Assembly: GCA_938045215.1 (NCBI GenBank)
Contig: CALINF010000140.1
Coordinates: 1-13,476, forward strand
DNA: 13,476 bases
From: an uncultured Halieaceae bacterium
Lineage (GTDB): Bacteria > Pseudomonadota > Gammaproteobacteria > Pseudomonadales > Halieaceae
Reading direction: 5' to 3'
Positions 1-6,619 of the stretch are shown piece by piece. The stretch's first letter is position 1; each line of letters begins with the position of its first letter. The notes below the pieces were generated by a model, which saw only the letters and a list, made by a program, of their open reading frames with translations, was not told where the DNA came from and did not search any database. The position numbers and the translations under genes were made by a program.

Positions 1-81
1 GCAAATGCGCCTGAGTCAACAACATGAAACTGGCAACAGCATGATAGATACATCCAATAGCGGCACCAGCGTAGGTCTCGC

Positions 82-795
82 ATGCCGGGCCTGACTCATC
101 TCGTCTGGCGGCTGATGTCAGCCCGTGATCGCGAGATGCTGCTCTCCAATGCCCCCCAGTATCGACGTCGACACATCGACCGTGTTCTAAAGGGTAAAGC
201 ACGCTACCAGCCGTGCTTCGATCGCACCGAATCACTGTTCATACACATCCCAAAGTCCGCCGGCCGCAGCCTCTGTCGCGGCCTCTACGATGTGAAGTCG
301 GTGGAGCACGCGCCTGCTGACTGGTATCAGGTGCTCGATCCAGACAAATTCCAGCGTTATTTCAAGTTTACTTTTGTGCGCAACCCCTGGGACAGGGCAG
401 TCTCGGCCTACGCTTATCTCCGTCAGGGCGGGTCGCCAGCGAGTGCAGAAGACGCGCGGTGGGGCCAGTTCATAAATCGCTACCAGAGCTTTGACGAGTT
501 CGTCTGCGACTGGATGGCGCCAGACACTATTACACGCAACGCTCTCTTTACGCCGCAAGTTGAGTTTCTCAAAAATATCTACGGTCAGATCGAAATGGAT
601 TTCGTCGGTCGATTCGAAACACTGACCGATGACTTCGATAACGTAGCCGCACGACTCAAATCCGCAGGCACCCTGCCCCACCTGAACAGCAGCCGCAATC
701 AACCCTATCGTTCACTCTATACAGACCGATCACGTGAGATCGTGGCGAGCCTGTACAAAACTGATATCGACGCGTTCGGGTACACCTTCGAATGA
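82..795 (+). CDS. Sulfotransferase family 2-like protein
   Basis: This 237-residue protein is probably a PAPS-dependent carbohydrate sulfotransferase. The 5'-phosphosulfate-binding loop is visible as HIPKSAGRS (about residues 55-63). The 3'-phosphate-binding segment is TFVRNPWDRAVSAY (about 97-110), with the usual Arg and downstream Ser. Both motifs are typical of the Sulfotransfer_2/HNK-1-like families. No signal peptide or membrane segment is obvious, so it is likely cytoplasmic, where nucleotide-linked or lipid-linked glycans would be the acceptor. The ATG at 82 is the first start after an in-frame TAG at 58-60; an internal ATG at 115 is the alternative. The gene converges on the LPS run and ends 60 bases from the last LPS gene. 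Its acceptor is unknown; sulfation of LPS or an exopolysaccharide is inferred from position only. Family is fairly sure, substrate is not. Confidence 0.85.
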   Translation: MPGLTHLVWRLMSARDREMLLSNAPQYRRRHIDRVLKGKARYQPCFDRTESLFIHIPKSAGRSLCRGLYDVKSVEHAPADWYQVLDPDKFQRYFKFTFVRNPWDRAVSAYAYLRQGGSPASAEDARWGQFINRYQSFDEFVCDWMAPDTITRNALFTPQVEFLKNIYGQIEMDFVGRFETLTDDFDNVAARLKSAGTLPHLNSSRNQPYRSLYTDRSREIVASLYKTDIDAFGYTFE

Positions 796-855
796 AGCGA
801 TTGATACAGATCTACCTGCGGTACGTATGTGCAACGGGCGACAACTAACGAGGGC
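796..855. other. Convergent gap without a visible terminator
   Basis: These 60 bases lie between the convergent stops of the sulfotransferase and the InaA-like kinase gene. I find no GC-rich hairpin with a T-run in either direction, so termination is Rho-dependent or the transcripts overlap. Confidence 0.4.
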
Positions 856-1626
856 CTAGTCCTGCAACAAAATATGGCCGCGGCGACCGTATTTCCGTTC
901 ATGTCGCTGGCGCAAGCGCTTGAGTTGGGGCAGGGTTGCGATCGAAACCTCTTCAATACTGCTATCTACTTCACACGCATAAGCGGTCAAGAAGGTTTGA
1001 AGAATGCCGGACGAGGCCCCCATATCCTCCGCATTGAGTACAAACCGCGCGACATCGCGGTACGCAACAGATGCACCCACGCCCACGCGCGCGACCGCCT
1101 CCAGATCAAGCAGATAATGCTGATCATGTGCGCGGTAGATATTACTCCACTTACAATCGCCATGGACAAAGCCTGCTCGGTGCAGCTGGCCAATAACACT
1201 GCCGGCTTCGCGCCATATTGCAGCAGGTAAATGCTCACCCTGAGACTGCCACAGTGAGAGAAGATCACCCCCCTGGGGCAGGCGTTTCGTGACGAGTAGC
1301 ATCTCGCCGCCCACCTGCAGGCATGCTATGGGTAAAGGTACCGGAAGCTGCGCCTTGAGCAGGTTGTTGGCGGAGTTGAAGCTGCGCAAGGCGCGGTGCC
1401 TGCCTAGCCGCATAGAGAACTGCTGCGCCAGCCCCTTCGGCCGAAACACCTTCAGCCATACGGATGCATCATCTAGCTCCACAAAACCCACCCAGCTGTG
1501 GGCCGTATCCTTGATGGTTTGAGCGTGTTGTGAGCACCAGTTCGCAACGGGAGTCGTCTGTTGCTCCAATCGTGCAACCAACTCGGGACACTTACCCCGA
1601 ACCACCCGTACCCTGCGCTTGCTCAA
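856..1626 (-). CDS. InaA/Kdo-kinase-like LPS kinase
   Basis: This 256-residue protein has a compact eukaryotic-like kinase fold of the InaA/RfaP/KdkA type. Visible elements are a probable ATP-binding Lys in VWLKVF (about K59), the catalytic loop HGDCKWSN (about 155-162, with D157 as presumed base and N162 as metal ligand) and a metal-binding Asp in LDLEA (about D174). Members of this family phosphorylate sugars of the LPS inner core at the cytoplasmic face of the inner membrane. It is the last gene of the minus-strand run, starting 11 bases after the hydrolase stop codon. The start used is a TTG at 1626, with a GTG at 1605 as the alternative; neither has a strong Shine-Dalgarno sequence. It is distinct from the WaaP in this window and could modify HepII or Kdo, as the extra kinases in the equivalent Pseudomonas locus are thought to do. 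The exact acceptor cannot be read from sequence. Confidence 0.82.
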   Translation of the reverse strand: MSKRRVRVVRGKCPELVARLEQQTTPVANWCSQHAQTIKDTAHSWVGFVELDDASVWLKVFRPKGLAQQFSMRLGRHRALRSFNSANNLLKAQLPVPLPIACLQVGGEMLLVTKRLPQGGDLLSLWQSQGEHLPAAIWREAGSVIGQLHRAGFVHGDCKWSNIYRAHDQHYLLDLEAVARVGVGASVAYRDVARFVLNAEDMGASSGILQTFLTAYACEVDSSIEEVSIATLPQLKRLRQRHERKYGRRGHILLQD

Positions 1627-1637
1627 GACAACGAACT

Positions 1638-2513
1638 CTAGGTAGAGCTTTGCTGGTTCAATTGTCTGTCAAACCATTCAAGCAGGTCATTCAGTACAGA
1701 CTCTTTCTCGGGCTCATTGAAAATCTCATGATACAAACCCGGGTAAATTTTCAGTTCCTTGTCGGCTGCAGGAATTGCTGCGTGGTACTCAATCGAGCCC
1801 GATGGGGCTGTCATTACATCTGCGTCACCGTGCATCAGGATTATCGGAAGGTGTACTCGTCCGTGCCCGACGACCACATCATCCATACCCTTGAACAGGG
1901 TTCTCACCAAACGTGCGCTGATTTTGCCGCCGTGCACCAGAGGGTCGTCTATATAGCGCTTGACGACCTCAGGGTCACGGCTGACCTGTGATGGATCCAG
2001 TTGCAGCATGCCCATCTTGGGAGCAATCTTCGACAACAGCGCATTGATCCAAAGCGCAAACCTGGACGGTGGTTCATCCATTGCCAGAGCGGGAGCAGAC
2101 AGGGCCGCACCTGCAAATCGATCGGCGTGATCCAGCAGGTACCGCGCCGCAATCAGCCCGCCCATACTATGCCCAACGAGGAAACACGGAGTGTGCGGAT
2201 ACCAGTTGTCTATCGCGTCGCGCAAATGATCCAGCGGGTCAAAGTAGTCAGACATGGAGTCGATATGCGCGCGGTGGCCGGGTGACTCACCGTGCCCATA
2301 GTGATCGGGGGCGACCACAGCAAAGCCGCGTTCCATGAAATACTCGGCAAAATACTGGTAGCGGCCACAGTGCTCGCCCAAACCATGTGCCAACAAAATG
2401 GCTGCACGGCAGTCACCCAGCGGTTTCCAATGGCGATAAAAAATGCCACTGGGCAAGCGCTCTTCCTGCACTGTACCAACTGATTGCTCGGTGTTTTCTA
2501 TCGCTTCGCTCAT
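1638..2513 (-). CDS. Alpha/beta hydrolase, monoacylglycerol lipase/lysophospholipase type (serine aminopeptidase S33)
   Basis: This 291-residue protein has a full alpha/beta-hydrolase layout. The oxyanion region is LLAHGLGEHCGRY (about 40-52), and the strand-loop APDHYGHGES (about 68-77) is typical of monoglyceride lipases and PldB-like lysophospholipases. The nucleophile elbow is GHSMGG (S116), the acid is in HGDADV (D232) and the His is in LYHEIFNEP (H262). All three catalytic residues are present. No signal peptide is seen, so it is probably cytoplasmic and acts on monoacylglycerols, lysophospholipids or similar esters. It lies between waaP and the InaA-like kinase gene with no other lipid gene nearby. 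It is preceded by a 61-base gap and a good Shine-Dalgarno sequence, so it can be translated independently. A role in LPS or membrane lipid turnover is inference from context; the enzyme class is well supported. Confidence 0.85.
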   Translation of the reverse strand: MSEAIENTEQSVGTVQEERLPSGIFYRHWKPLGDCRAAILLAHGLGEHCGRYQYFAEYFMERGFAVVAPDHYGHGESPGHRAHIDSMSDYFDPLDHLRDAIDNWYPHTPCFLVGHSMGGLIAARYLLDHADRFAGAALSAPALAMDEPPSRFALWINALLSKIAPKMGMLQLDPSQVSRDPEVVKRYIDDPLVHGGKISARLVRTLFKGMDDVVVGHGRVHLPIILMHGDADVMTAPSGSIEYHAAIPAADKELKIYPGLYHEIFNEPEKESVLNDLLEWFDRQLNQQSST

Positions 2514-2519
2514 GGCTCT

Positions 2520-2524
2520 TCCTC
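2520..2524 (-). promoter_or_regulatory. Shine-Dalgarno GAGGA of the hydrolase gene
   Basis: GAGGA on the minus strand lies six bases before the ATG at 2513. It is one of the clearest ribosome binding sites in the minus-strand run and fixes the hydrolase start. It contrasts with the weak sites before waaF, waaC and waaP. Confidence 0.7.
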
Positions 2525-2538
2525 ATTCGCCTCAACGG

Positions 2539-2555
2539 CTGGCTTGTAACGCCAG
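2539..2555 (-). other. Small inverted repeat in the waaP-hydrolase gap
   Basis: CTGGC and GCCAG are separated by seven bases in the 61-base gap between waaP and the hydrolase gene. As RNA it would form a 5-bp stem with a 7-nt loop. No T-run follows on the minus strand, so it is not a canonical terminator. It could act as a processing or stability element, or occur by chance. Confidence 0.25.
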
Positions 2556-2574
2556 ACCTGATTCGCCACCAGAT

Positions 2575-3402
2575 TCACAGCGCAGGTGGCTCGCGCCCAT
2601 ACTCCTGTCGATACAGCTTCAACGCTCGCACCTGCACCGCCGTCCACAGCCGGCGCTGGGAGCGCAGGGTATCTCGTAAACCCTCGCCAGAGTAGGCACG
2701 CATAAAGCGCAGTAAATCACGTCTGGTGATGCCGCAATCCATTGCTGAAAAATACAGGCCCGCCAAATCCTTGACCCGCCAGCGTCTGGGCACTGCCTTA
2801 CGGATCTGCGCCCTGTGCAAGTCTATCAGGTGACAGCGTAACCTCGCTTGCTGTAGTGAAGCCGGATCAAGATGAAAGTGGCAAAGATAGTAGTCGCGAT
2901 GGTTGATGCCCGCGCTATGCATTGCGCGAGACGTCGCTGCAAGGGAGCAGATAATACGCCAGCGCAGCACTGGTGACGGCGCAACACGGGACCAATTCTC
3001 GCAAAAGTCTTCAAGGCTGACCGTACCTACCAGGTCATCAGTAACCAGTAATGACTGCACACGGGCAGGGTTGAAACCGACTCGTGCGTAGGCAGCCACG
3101 CTCAGCGTATCCACACCCAACGCCTCCAGCTCGCGTATGGCACGGTATTCATTGCTGGCGCTGGTCACCGGCAAGCGAAACTGCAACAGGTTCTTGAACA
3201 CTTCACGCCAGCCGATACCGCTGTGTAGCTTCAGGAAAAACGACCTGTCCACCGCACGAAAACGCAGCGTCTTACGGCCCTCCTTACTACGGTATATCTC
3301 TGCCGGCTCAGCTCGCTGTGCAATCCTACGAGCCCAGGACAGCAACTGCTCCGGCTGTACTTCGCCAAGCAGGTCGGGGCGCACAAAAAACTCATCGGCC
3401 AC
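2575..3402 (-). CDS. waaP: Lipopolysaccharide core heptose(I) kinase WaaP (RfaP)
   Basis: This is the kinase that phosphorylates O-4 of the first core heptose on the cytoplasmic side, a modification important for outer-membrane integrity. The hallmark motif AGINHRDYYLCHF is present (catalytic Asp about residue 170 from the chosen start). A Lys in FFLKLH (about 58), SLEDFCENW (about 129-137) and IDLHRAQIR (about 193-201, metal-binding Asp) follow the E. coli WaaP pattern closely, as does VPRRWRVKDLAGLYFS. Length from the GTG at 3402 is 275 residues, near the usual 265-270. An upstream TTG at 3423 would give 282. I prefer the GTG because VADEFFV lines up with the N-terminus of E. coli WaaP (VELKEPF). 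The start overlaps the end of waaG by 11 bases, which suggests translational coupling. No strong ribosome binding site is visible. Confidence 0.93.
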   Translation of the reverse strand: MADEFFVRPDLLGEVQPEQLLSWARRIAQRAEPAEIYRSKEGRKTLRFRAVDRSFFLKLHSGIGWREVFKNLLQFRLPVTSASNEYRAIRELEALGVDTLSVAAYARVGFNPARVQSLLVTDDLVGTVSLEDFCENWSRVAPSPVLRWRIICSLAATSRAMHSAGINHRDYYLCHFHLDPASLQQARLRCHLIDLHRAQIRKAVPRRWRVKDLAGLYFSAMDCGITRRDLLRFMRAYSGEGLRDTLRSQRRLWTAVQVRALKLYRQEYGREPPAL

Positions 3403-4537
3403 GTGTTGCCCGCCGGGTTTCAAGTAACTGTTCTATCAGTGCAGCACCCGTGCTGTGCATAGAATAGAGATCCTCGCGCTGGGCATACTCCAGAGCACGA
3501 CTTTGACATTGATTGCGATAATAACCATCGAGTGTACGCAGCATCGCATTGTTCAGAATCGCCTGATCAAATGGCGAAGACAACACCTGGCCGGCGCCTG
3601 CGCTGCGAATATGATGCGCATAGCCACAGACATCGGTTGTCACCACAGGCAAGCCGGCTACCAGCGCCTCCAGCAAAACGATACCAGCCGCTTCATCCAG
3701 CGCTGGATGTATCAGGGCATCCGCTCCCAATAGCAGGTCGGACACATCATCCCGGCCACCAAGGAAACGTACGTGCTTGGCAACGCCCAACTTGCGCGCC
3801 AGATGCCTGAACTGCCGCTCCTTGTCCTGGCCTGCAACCCAAAGCTGTGTGGACTGGTCAGCGCGTTCACTGATCATGTGGGCAAGACCGGTAATCGCTC
3901 GGTCCAGGCCTTTCTTGATAAAGCCCGAACCCACAAACAGCAATACATGGTCTTTGCCTGTGACTCCCAGTTGCTGACGCAGCTTATCGCGTCGCGCAGG
4001 CGCATCTGGTCCTCGTCGCCTGTTCTTGCTTACGCCAGGCGACAACATATGCAACCGGGAAGGACTGGTATGGTAGTAATGATCAAACTTTGCCTGCTCG
4101 GTAGCAGAGATCAACAGAATGTCGGTATCACTGTCTGGCCCAAATACAGCAGCCTCGTAGGCGGCGAAATGCCGAAACCGCCCACCACGCCGATACGCCC
4201 AGCCGCGCTCGCGCTGAGCTTTGTCGAGATAGCAGGAATCGGCCGCAAAATAAATATCCAGGCCCGGCATCTTGTTGAAGCCGATCACACCATCAACAGG
4301 ATCCCGCGCCAAATCTTGCTGCACCCATTCGTGGAACCTGATATTGCGGTGATGGTTCGACAGGGCTCTAACGGGAACCTTGCGCGCATCGATTCCAGGC
4401 AAGTTCGCGCCCTGCCAGGTTACATAGTAGACACGACAGCTATGCCCTCTTGCCTGTAGTTCCACGATAAAGCGTGCAAAGTCTCGTTGCATTCCACCAT
4501 AGGGAAAGTACTTGTATAGCAGCAGCGCCAGCCGCAT
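3392..4537 (-). CDS. waaG: LPS core glucosyltransferase WaaG (GT4 family, GT-B fold)
   Basis: WaaG adds the first outer-core hexose (glucose in E. coli) to HepII from a UDP-sugar at the cytoplasmic membrane surface. The 381-residue protein starts MRLALLLYKYFPYGGMQRDF, almost the E. coli WaaG N-terminus. It contains GFNKMPGLDIYFAADSCY, LFVGSGFIKKGLDRAI in the donor domain, and the GT4 Glu-x7-Glu signature in DEAAGIVLLEA (about E282 and E290). A GTG at 4549 would add four residues. The ATG at 4537 fits homologues and lies one base after the waaC stop (TGA-G-ATG), a tight coupled junction. The 3' end overlaps waaP by 11 bases. In Pseudomonas-type cores the residue added by WaaG may be galactosamine, so the sugar is not fixed by sequence alone. 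Confidence 0.94.
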   Translation of the reverse strand: MRLALLLYKYFPYGGMQRDFARFIVELQARGHSCRVYYVTWQGANLPGIDARKVPVRALSNHHRNIRFHEWVQQDLARDPVDGVIGFNKMPGLDIYFAADSCYLDKAQRERGWAYRRGGRFRHFAAYEAAVFGPDSDTDILLISATEQAKFDHYYHTSPSRLHMLSPGVSKNRRRGPDAPARRDKLRQQLGVTGKDHVLLFVGSGFIKKGLDRAITGLAHMISERADQSTQLWVAGQDKERQFRHLARKLGVAKHVRFLGGRDDVSDLLLGADALIHPALDEAAGIVLLEALVAGLPVVTTDVCGYAHHIRSAGAGQVLSSPFDQAILNNAMLRTLDGYYRNQCQSRALEYAQREDLYSMHSTGAALIEQLLETRRATRGR

Positions 4538-4538
4538 C

Positions 4539-5534
4539 TCAGTGTGCACTCCCGGCTACGCGCTGCAGTGCTTCCCAGACAGCCTCTGCCGTAATCGACG
4601 CCATCATCACCTGGGGGTCACTCGTTGCTTGCGCGCCCAACGGCGCCCGAAGATGCTCTTGATACATACCATAGGCACCAATGAGGCGGGTATCGGTTGG
4701 ACCATAAAGCGACACTGCCGGTACATCCAGAGCAGCGGCAAGGTGGCCCAGGCCAGTGTCTACTGCCACCGCACCCCACGATTCGAGCAGCAGCGTTGCC
4801 AGACCACTCAAACCCAGGGCCGGTAGTACCTGCGCTTGCGAGTGCGTAGCGGCAATGCGCTCGGCGCGCGCACGTTCTTTATCGTTACCCCAGGGTAGCC
4901 AGATGCGATGACCTGATTCGGCAATCAGCGCCTGCAGTTCTATCCACCTGCGTTCGGGCCATTGTTTTTCTGCTCGGGCAGTTCCGTGAAACAGCAGCAC
5001 GCCGCTACGCTGCGCCTCTGCAGATCGGTGCAGTGCTTCGCTGAGACCATAGTCTCCCTTTTCTTTGGGCACATCATAATTCAGCGAAGCTGCAAATAGC
5101 TGTCGTATACGCTCTACCGCATGCTGCTCTTTTGGAATAGTCACAGGGTGATCATAGGTTCGGGCAGCCAGACCCTCGCGAGCAGAATGCTTATCCATGC
5201 CATAGCTCGGGGCACTGACCAGGCGGGCCACAAAAGCGCTTTTCAACAATCCCTGTGCATCGATGATCAGGTCGTAATGTGACTGGCGAAGTGCACGACG
5301 AAAGCTTGTCCACTGTGCTACCACACCATTGGCCAGAGGGTTTTTTCGCCACCGTCTCAGTGCTATTGGAATCACTCGATCGACTGCGGGATGCCAGCTG
5401 GGAATTTCGGCAAAGGCTTCTTCCACGACCCAGTCAAAACGCACCTCGGGTAGTATGTTGTGTGCATCCGTCAACGCCGGCAAGGTATGGATGACATCTC
5501 CAAGCGAAGACATCTTGACCACCAGGACTCTCAA
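4539..5534 (-). CDS. waaC: LPS heptosyltransferase I WaaC (RfaC)
   Basis: WaaC transfers L-glycero-D-manno-heptose from ADP-heptose to Kdo of Kdo2-lipid A. It is a GT9-family enzyme on the cytoplasmic membrane face. From the TTG at 5534 the protein has 331 residues and begins RVLVVKMSSLGDVIHTLPAL after the initiator. The presumed catalytic base then falls exactly at D13, as in E. coli WaaC. Other matches are FDWVVEEAFAEIPSWHPAV, IDAQGLLKSA, EKQWPERRW (Lys about 190) and VDTGLGHLAAALDVP (Asp about 259). The frame stays open upstream to 5645, but the extra 37 residues lie inside waaF and have no WaaC counterpart. The TTG overlaps the waaF stop as TTGA, a stop-start coupling junction. A weak GGCAGG lies six bases upstream of the TTG. 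The enzyme call is secure; the rare start codon is the point to confirm. Confidence 0.94.
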   Translation of the reverse strand: MRVLVVKMSSLGDVIHTLPALTDAHNILPEVRFDWVVEEAFAEIPSWHPAVDRVIPIALRRWRKNPLANGVVAQWTSFRRALRQSHYDLIIDAQGLLKSAFVARLVSAPSYGMDKHSAREGLAARTYDHPVTIPKEQHAVERIRQLFAASLNYDVPKEKGDYGLSEALHRSAEAQRSGVLLFHGTARAEKQWPERRWIELQALIAESGHRIWLPWGNDKERARAERIAATHSQAQVLPALGLSGLATLLLESWGAVAVDTGLGHLAAALDVPAVSLYGPTDTRLIGAYGMYQEHLRAPLGAQATSDPQVMMASITAEAVWEALQRVAGSAH

Positions 5535-6568
5535 GACGCGCCTGCCAGGAGCTCGCCAAGCGCACCGGCTACACGCTGCACAGGCATTTCCGACATACAC
5601 CCGTGGTGACCGAGCGGGCACTCTCTCTGAAAACAGGGTGCACAATCAATTTCGCTAACCACCGTGGCGGCTCGACTACTCAACGGGGGTGTAAAACCGG
5701 GCGAAGTAGGCCCATAGATAACAACCGTTGGCACGTTCAGCGCAGACGCAATGTGCATCAGACCTGAGTCATTGCTGACAACTGCACTAGCCAATGAAAG
5801 CAAGTCCACCGCCTCGGCCAAACTGGTCTTGCCCGACAAATCAATAATGTCTTCGCAGCGATGACTCAACGCAAGCAGACTTTGGGCAACCGGCGTATCG
5901 TTGGCTGAGCCGAAGATCACAACATTCCAACCTTGCTCAGCGTAAGCGTCAGCCAGTTGCGCATAATGACCGGCCGGCCAGCACTTCGCACCTCCAAACT
6001 CAGCGCCAGGACAAAGCGCCAGCAGTGGCTTTTCCAAAGACAGCTGTAAGCGCTTTGCGCTCTCGCGAGCACTGTGGGCGTCAATGTCCAATGCTGGTCG
6101 TGGCAAAGACTCAGGCAGAGGCTGGTCGGCAGCCAAACCCAAAGCGGCGAAACGCTGAACCATAAGCGGATACTGATCAGGCTCCAATCGTCGGATATCG
6201 TTGAGCAAGCCATAGCGTTGCTCTCCCAGCCACCCTGTCCTGTGGGGAATCCGGGCTATAAAGGGTATCAGTGCAGATTTCAGCGAATTGGGCAGCAGGA
6301 TGGCCTGGTCATAGCCGGAGGTGGACAACTCTCGACCAATGCGCCAGCGCTTGCCAAGGCCTAACTCGCCGTGGCCGATCGGCATACTCAGACTGTGATT
6401 CACCTCGGGCATGCGTGCCAGAATGGGTTGACTCCAGGCTGGGGCAAGTACATCGATAATGACACCCGGACGAGTCTGCTGGAGCAATGTATACAGCGAT
6501 TGAGACATGACCATGTCGCCCACCCAGGAAGGGCCAACAACAAGAACTTTTTCCGGTTTATCTGACAT
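5531..6568 (-). CDS. waaF: LPS heptosyltransferase II WaaF (RfaF)
   Basis: WaaF adds the second heptose to HepI of the inner core from ADP-heptose and is a GT9 paralogue of WaaC. The 345-residue protein shows VLVVGPSWVGDMVMSQSLY at the N-terminus. ILLPNSLKSALIPF, IPHRTGWLGEQRYGLLND, CPGAEFGGAK and VSNDSGLMHIASALNVP follow, ending with IYGPTSPGFTPPLS; all are diagnostic. Near the C-terminus is a four-Cys cluster (C309, C312, C317, C324), absent from E. coli WaaF but to my knowledge present in many other WaaF proteins. In the usual AKRWP segment the Arg is Cys here (C196). The ATG at 6568 is the only start fitting homologues, yet it has no visible Shine-Dalgarno sequence. The gene follows ilvE after a 51-base gap holding a small hairpin, and its stop overlaps the waaC start. 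Confidence 0.95.
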   Translation of the reverse strand: MSDKPEKVLVVGPSWVGDMVMSQSLYTLLQQTRPGVIIDVLAPAWSQPILARMPEVNHSLSMPIGHGELGLGKRWRIGRELSTSGYDQAILLPNSLKSALIPFIARIPHRTGWLGEQRYGLLNDIRRLEPDQYPLMVQRFAALGLAADQPLPESLPRPALDIDAHSARESAKRLQLSLEKPLLALCPGAEFGGAKCWPAGHYAQLADAYAEQGWNVVIFGSANDTPVAQSLLALSHRCEDIIDLSGKTSLAEAVDLLSLASAVVSNDSGLMHIASALNVPTVVIYGPTSPGFTPPLSSRAATVVSEIDCAPCFQRECPLGHHGCMSEMPVQRVAGALGELLAGAS

Positions 6569-6591
6569 TTGTGGTCAACGTGTCACGCAAA

Positions 6592-6608
6592 GGCAGCTGT
6601 GAACTGCC
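6592..6608 (-). other. Small inverted repeat in the waaF leader
   Basis: GGCAG and CTGCC flank a 7-base loop in the 51-base gap between ilvE and waaF. On the minus-strand RNA the stem is followed by only three U residues, so it is at best a weak attenuator or an RNA-processing element. It may be chance. Confidence 0.25.
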
Positions 6609-6619
6609 CCCACTTGAGG

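Noticed and set aside
2..94. Open plus-strand frame from the window edge to a TGA at 92-94, possibly the tail of an upstream gene overlapping the sulfotransferase start
   Set aside because: Only about 30 codons are visible and they show no recognisable motif, so a partial gene cannot be supported.
232..702. Minus-strand open frame of about 156 codons opposite the sulfotransferase
   Set aside because: The plus strand carries both PAPS-binding motifs in one frame. The opposite frame has no recognisable domain.
3773..4459. Plus-strand open frame of about 228 codons opposite waaG
   Set aside because: It lies wholly antisense to waaG, whose protein is clearly conserved; the translated product resembles no family I recognise.
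5535..5645. N-terminal extension of WaaC to 5645
   Set aside because: The added 37 residues lie inside waaF, are Cys/Arg-rich and have no WaaC counterpart. The TTG at 5534 places the catalytic Asp at residue 13 as in E. coli.
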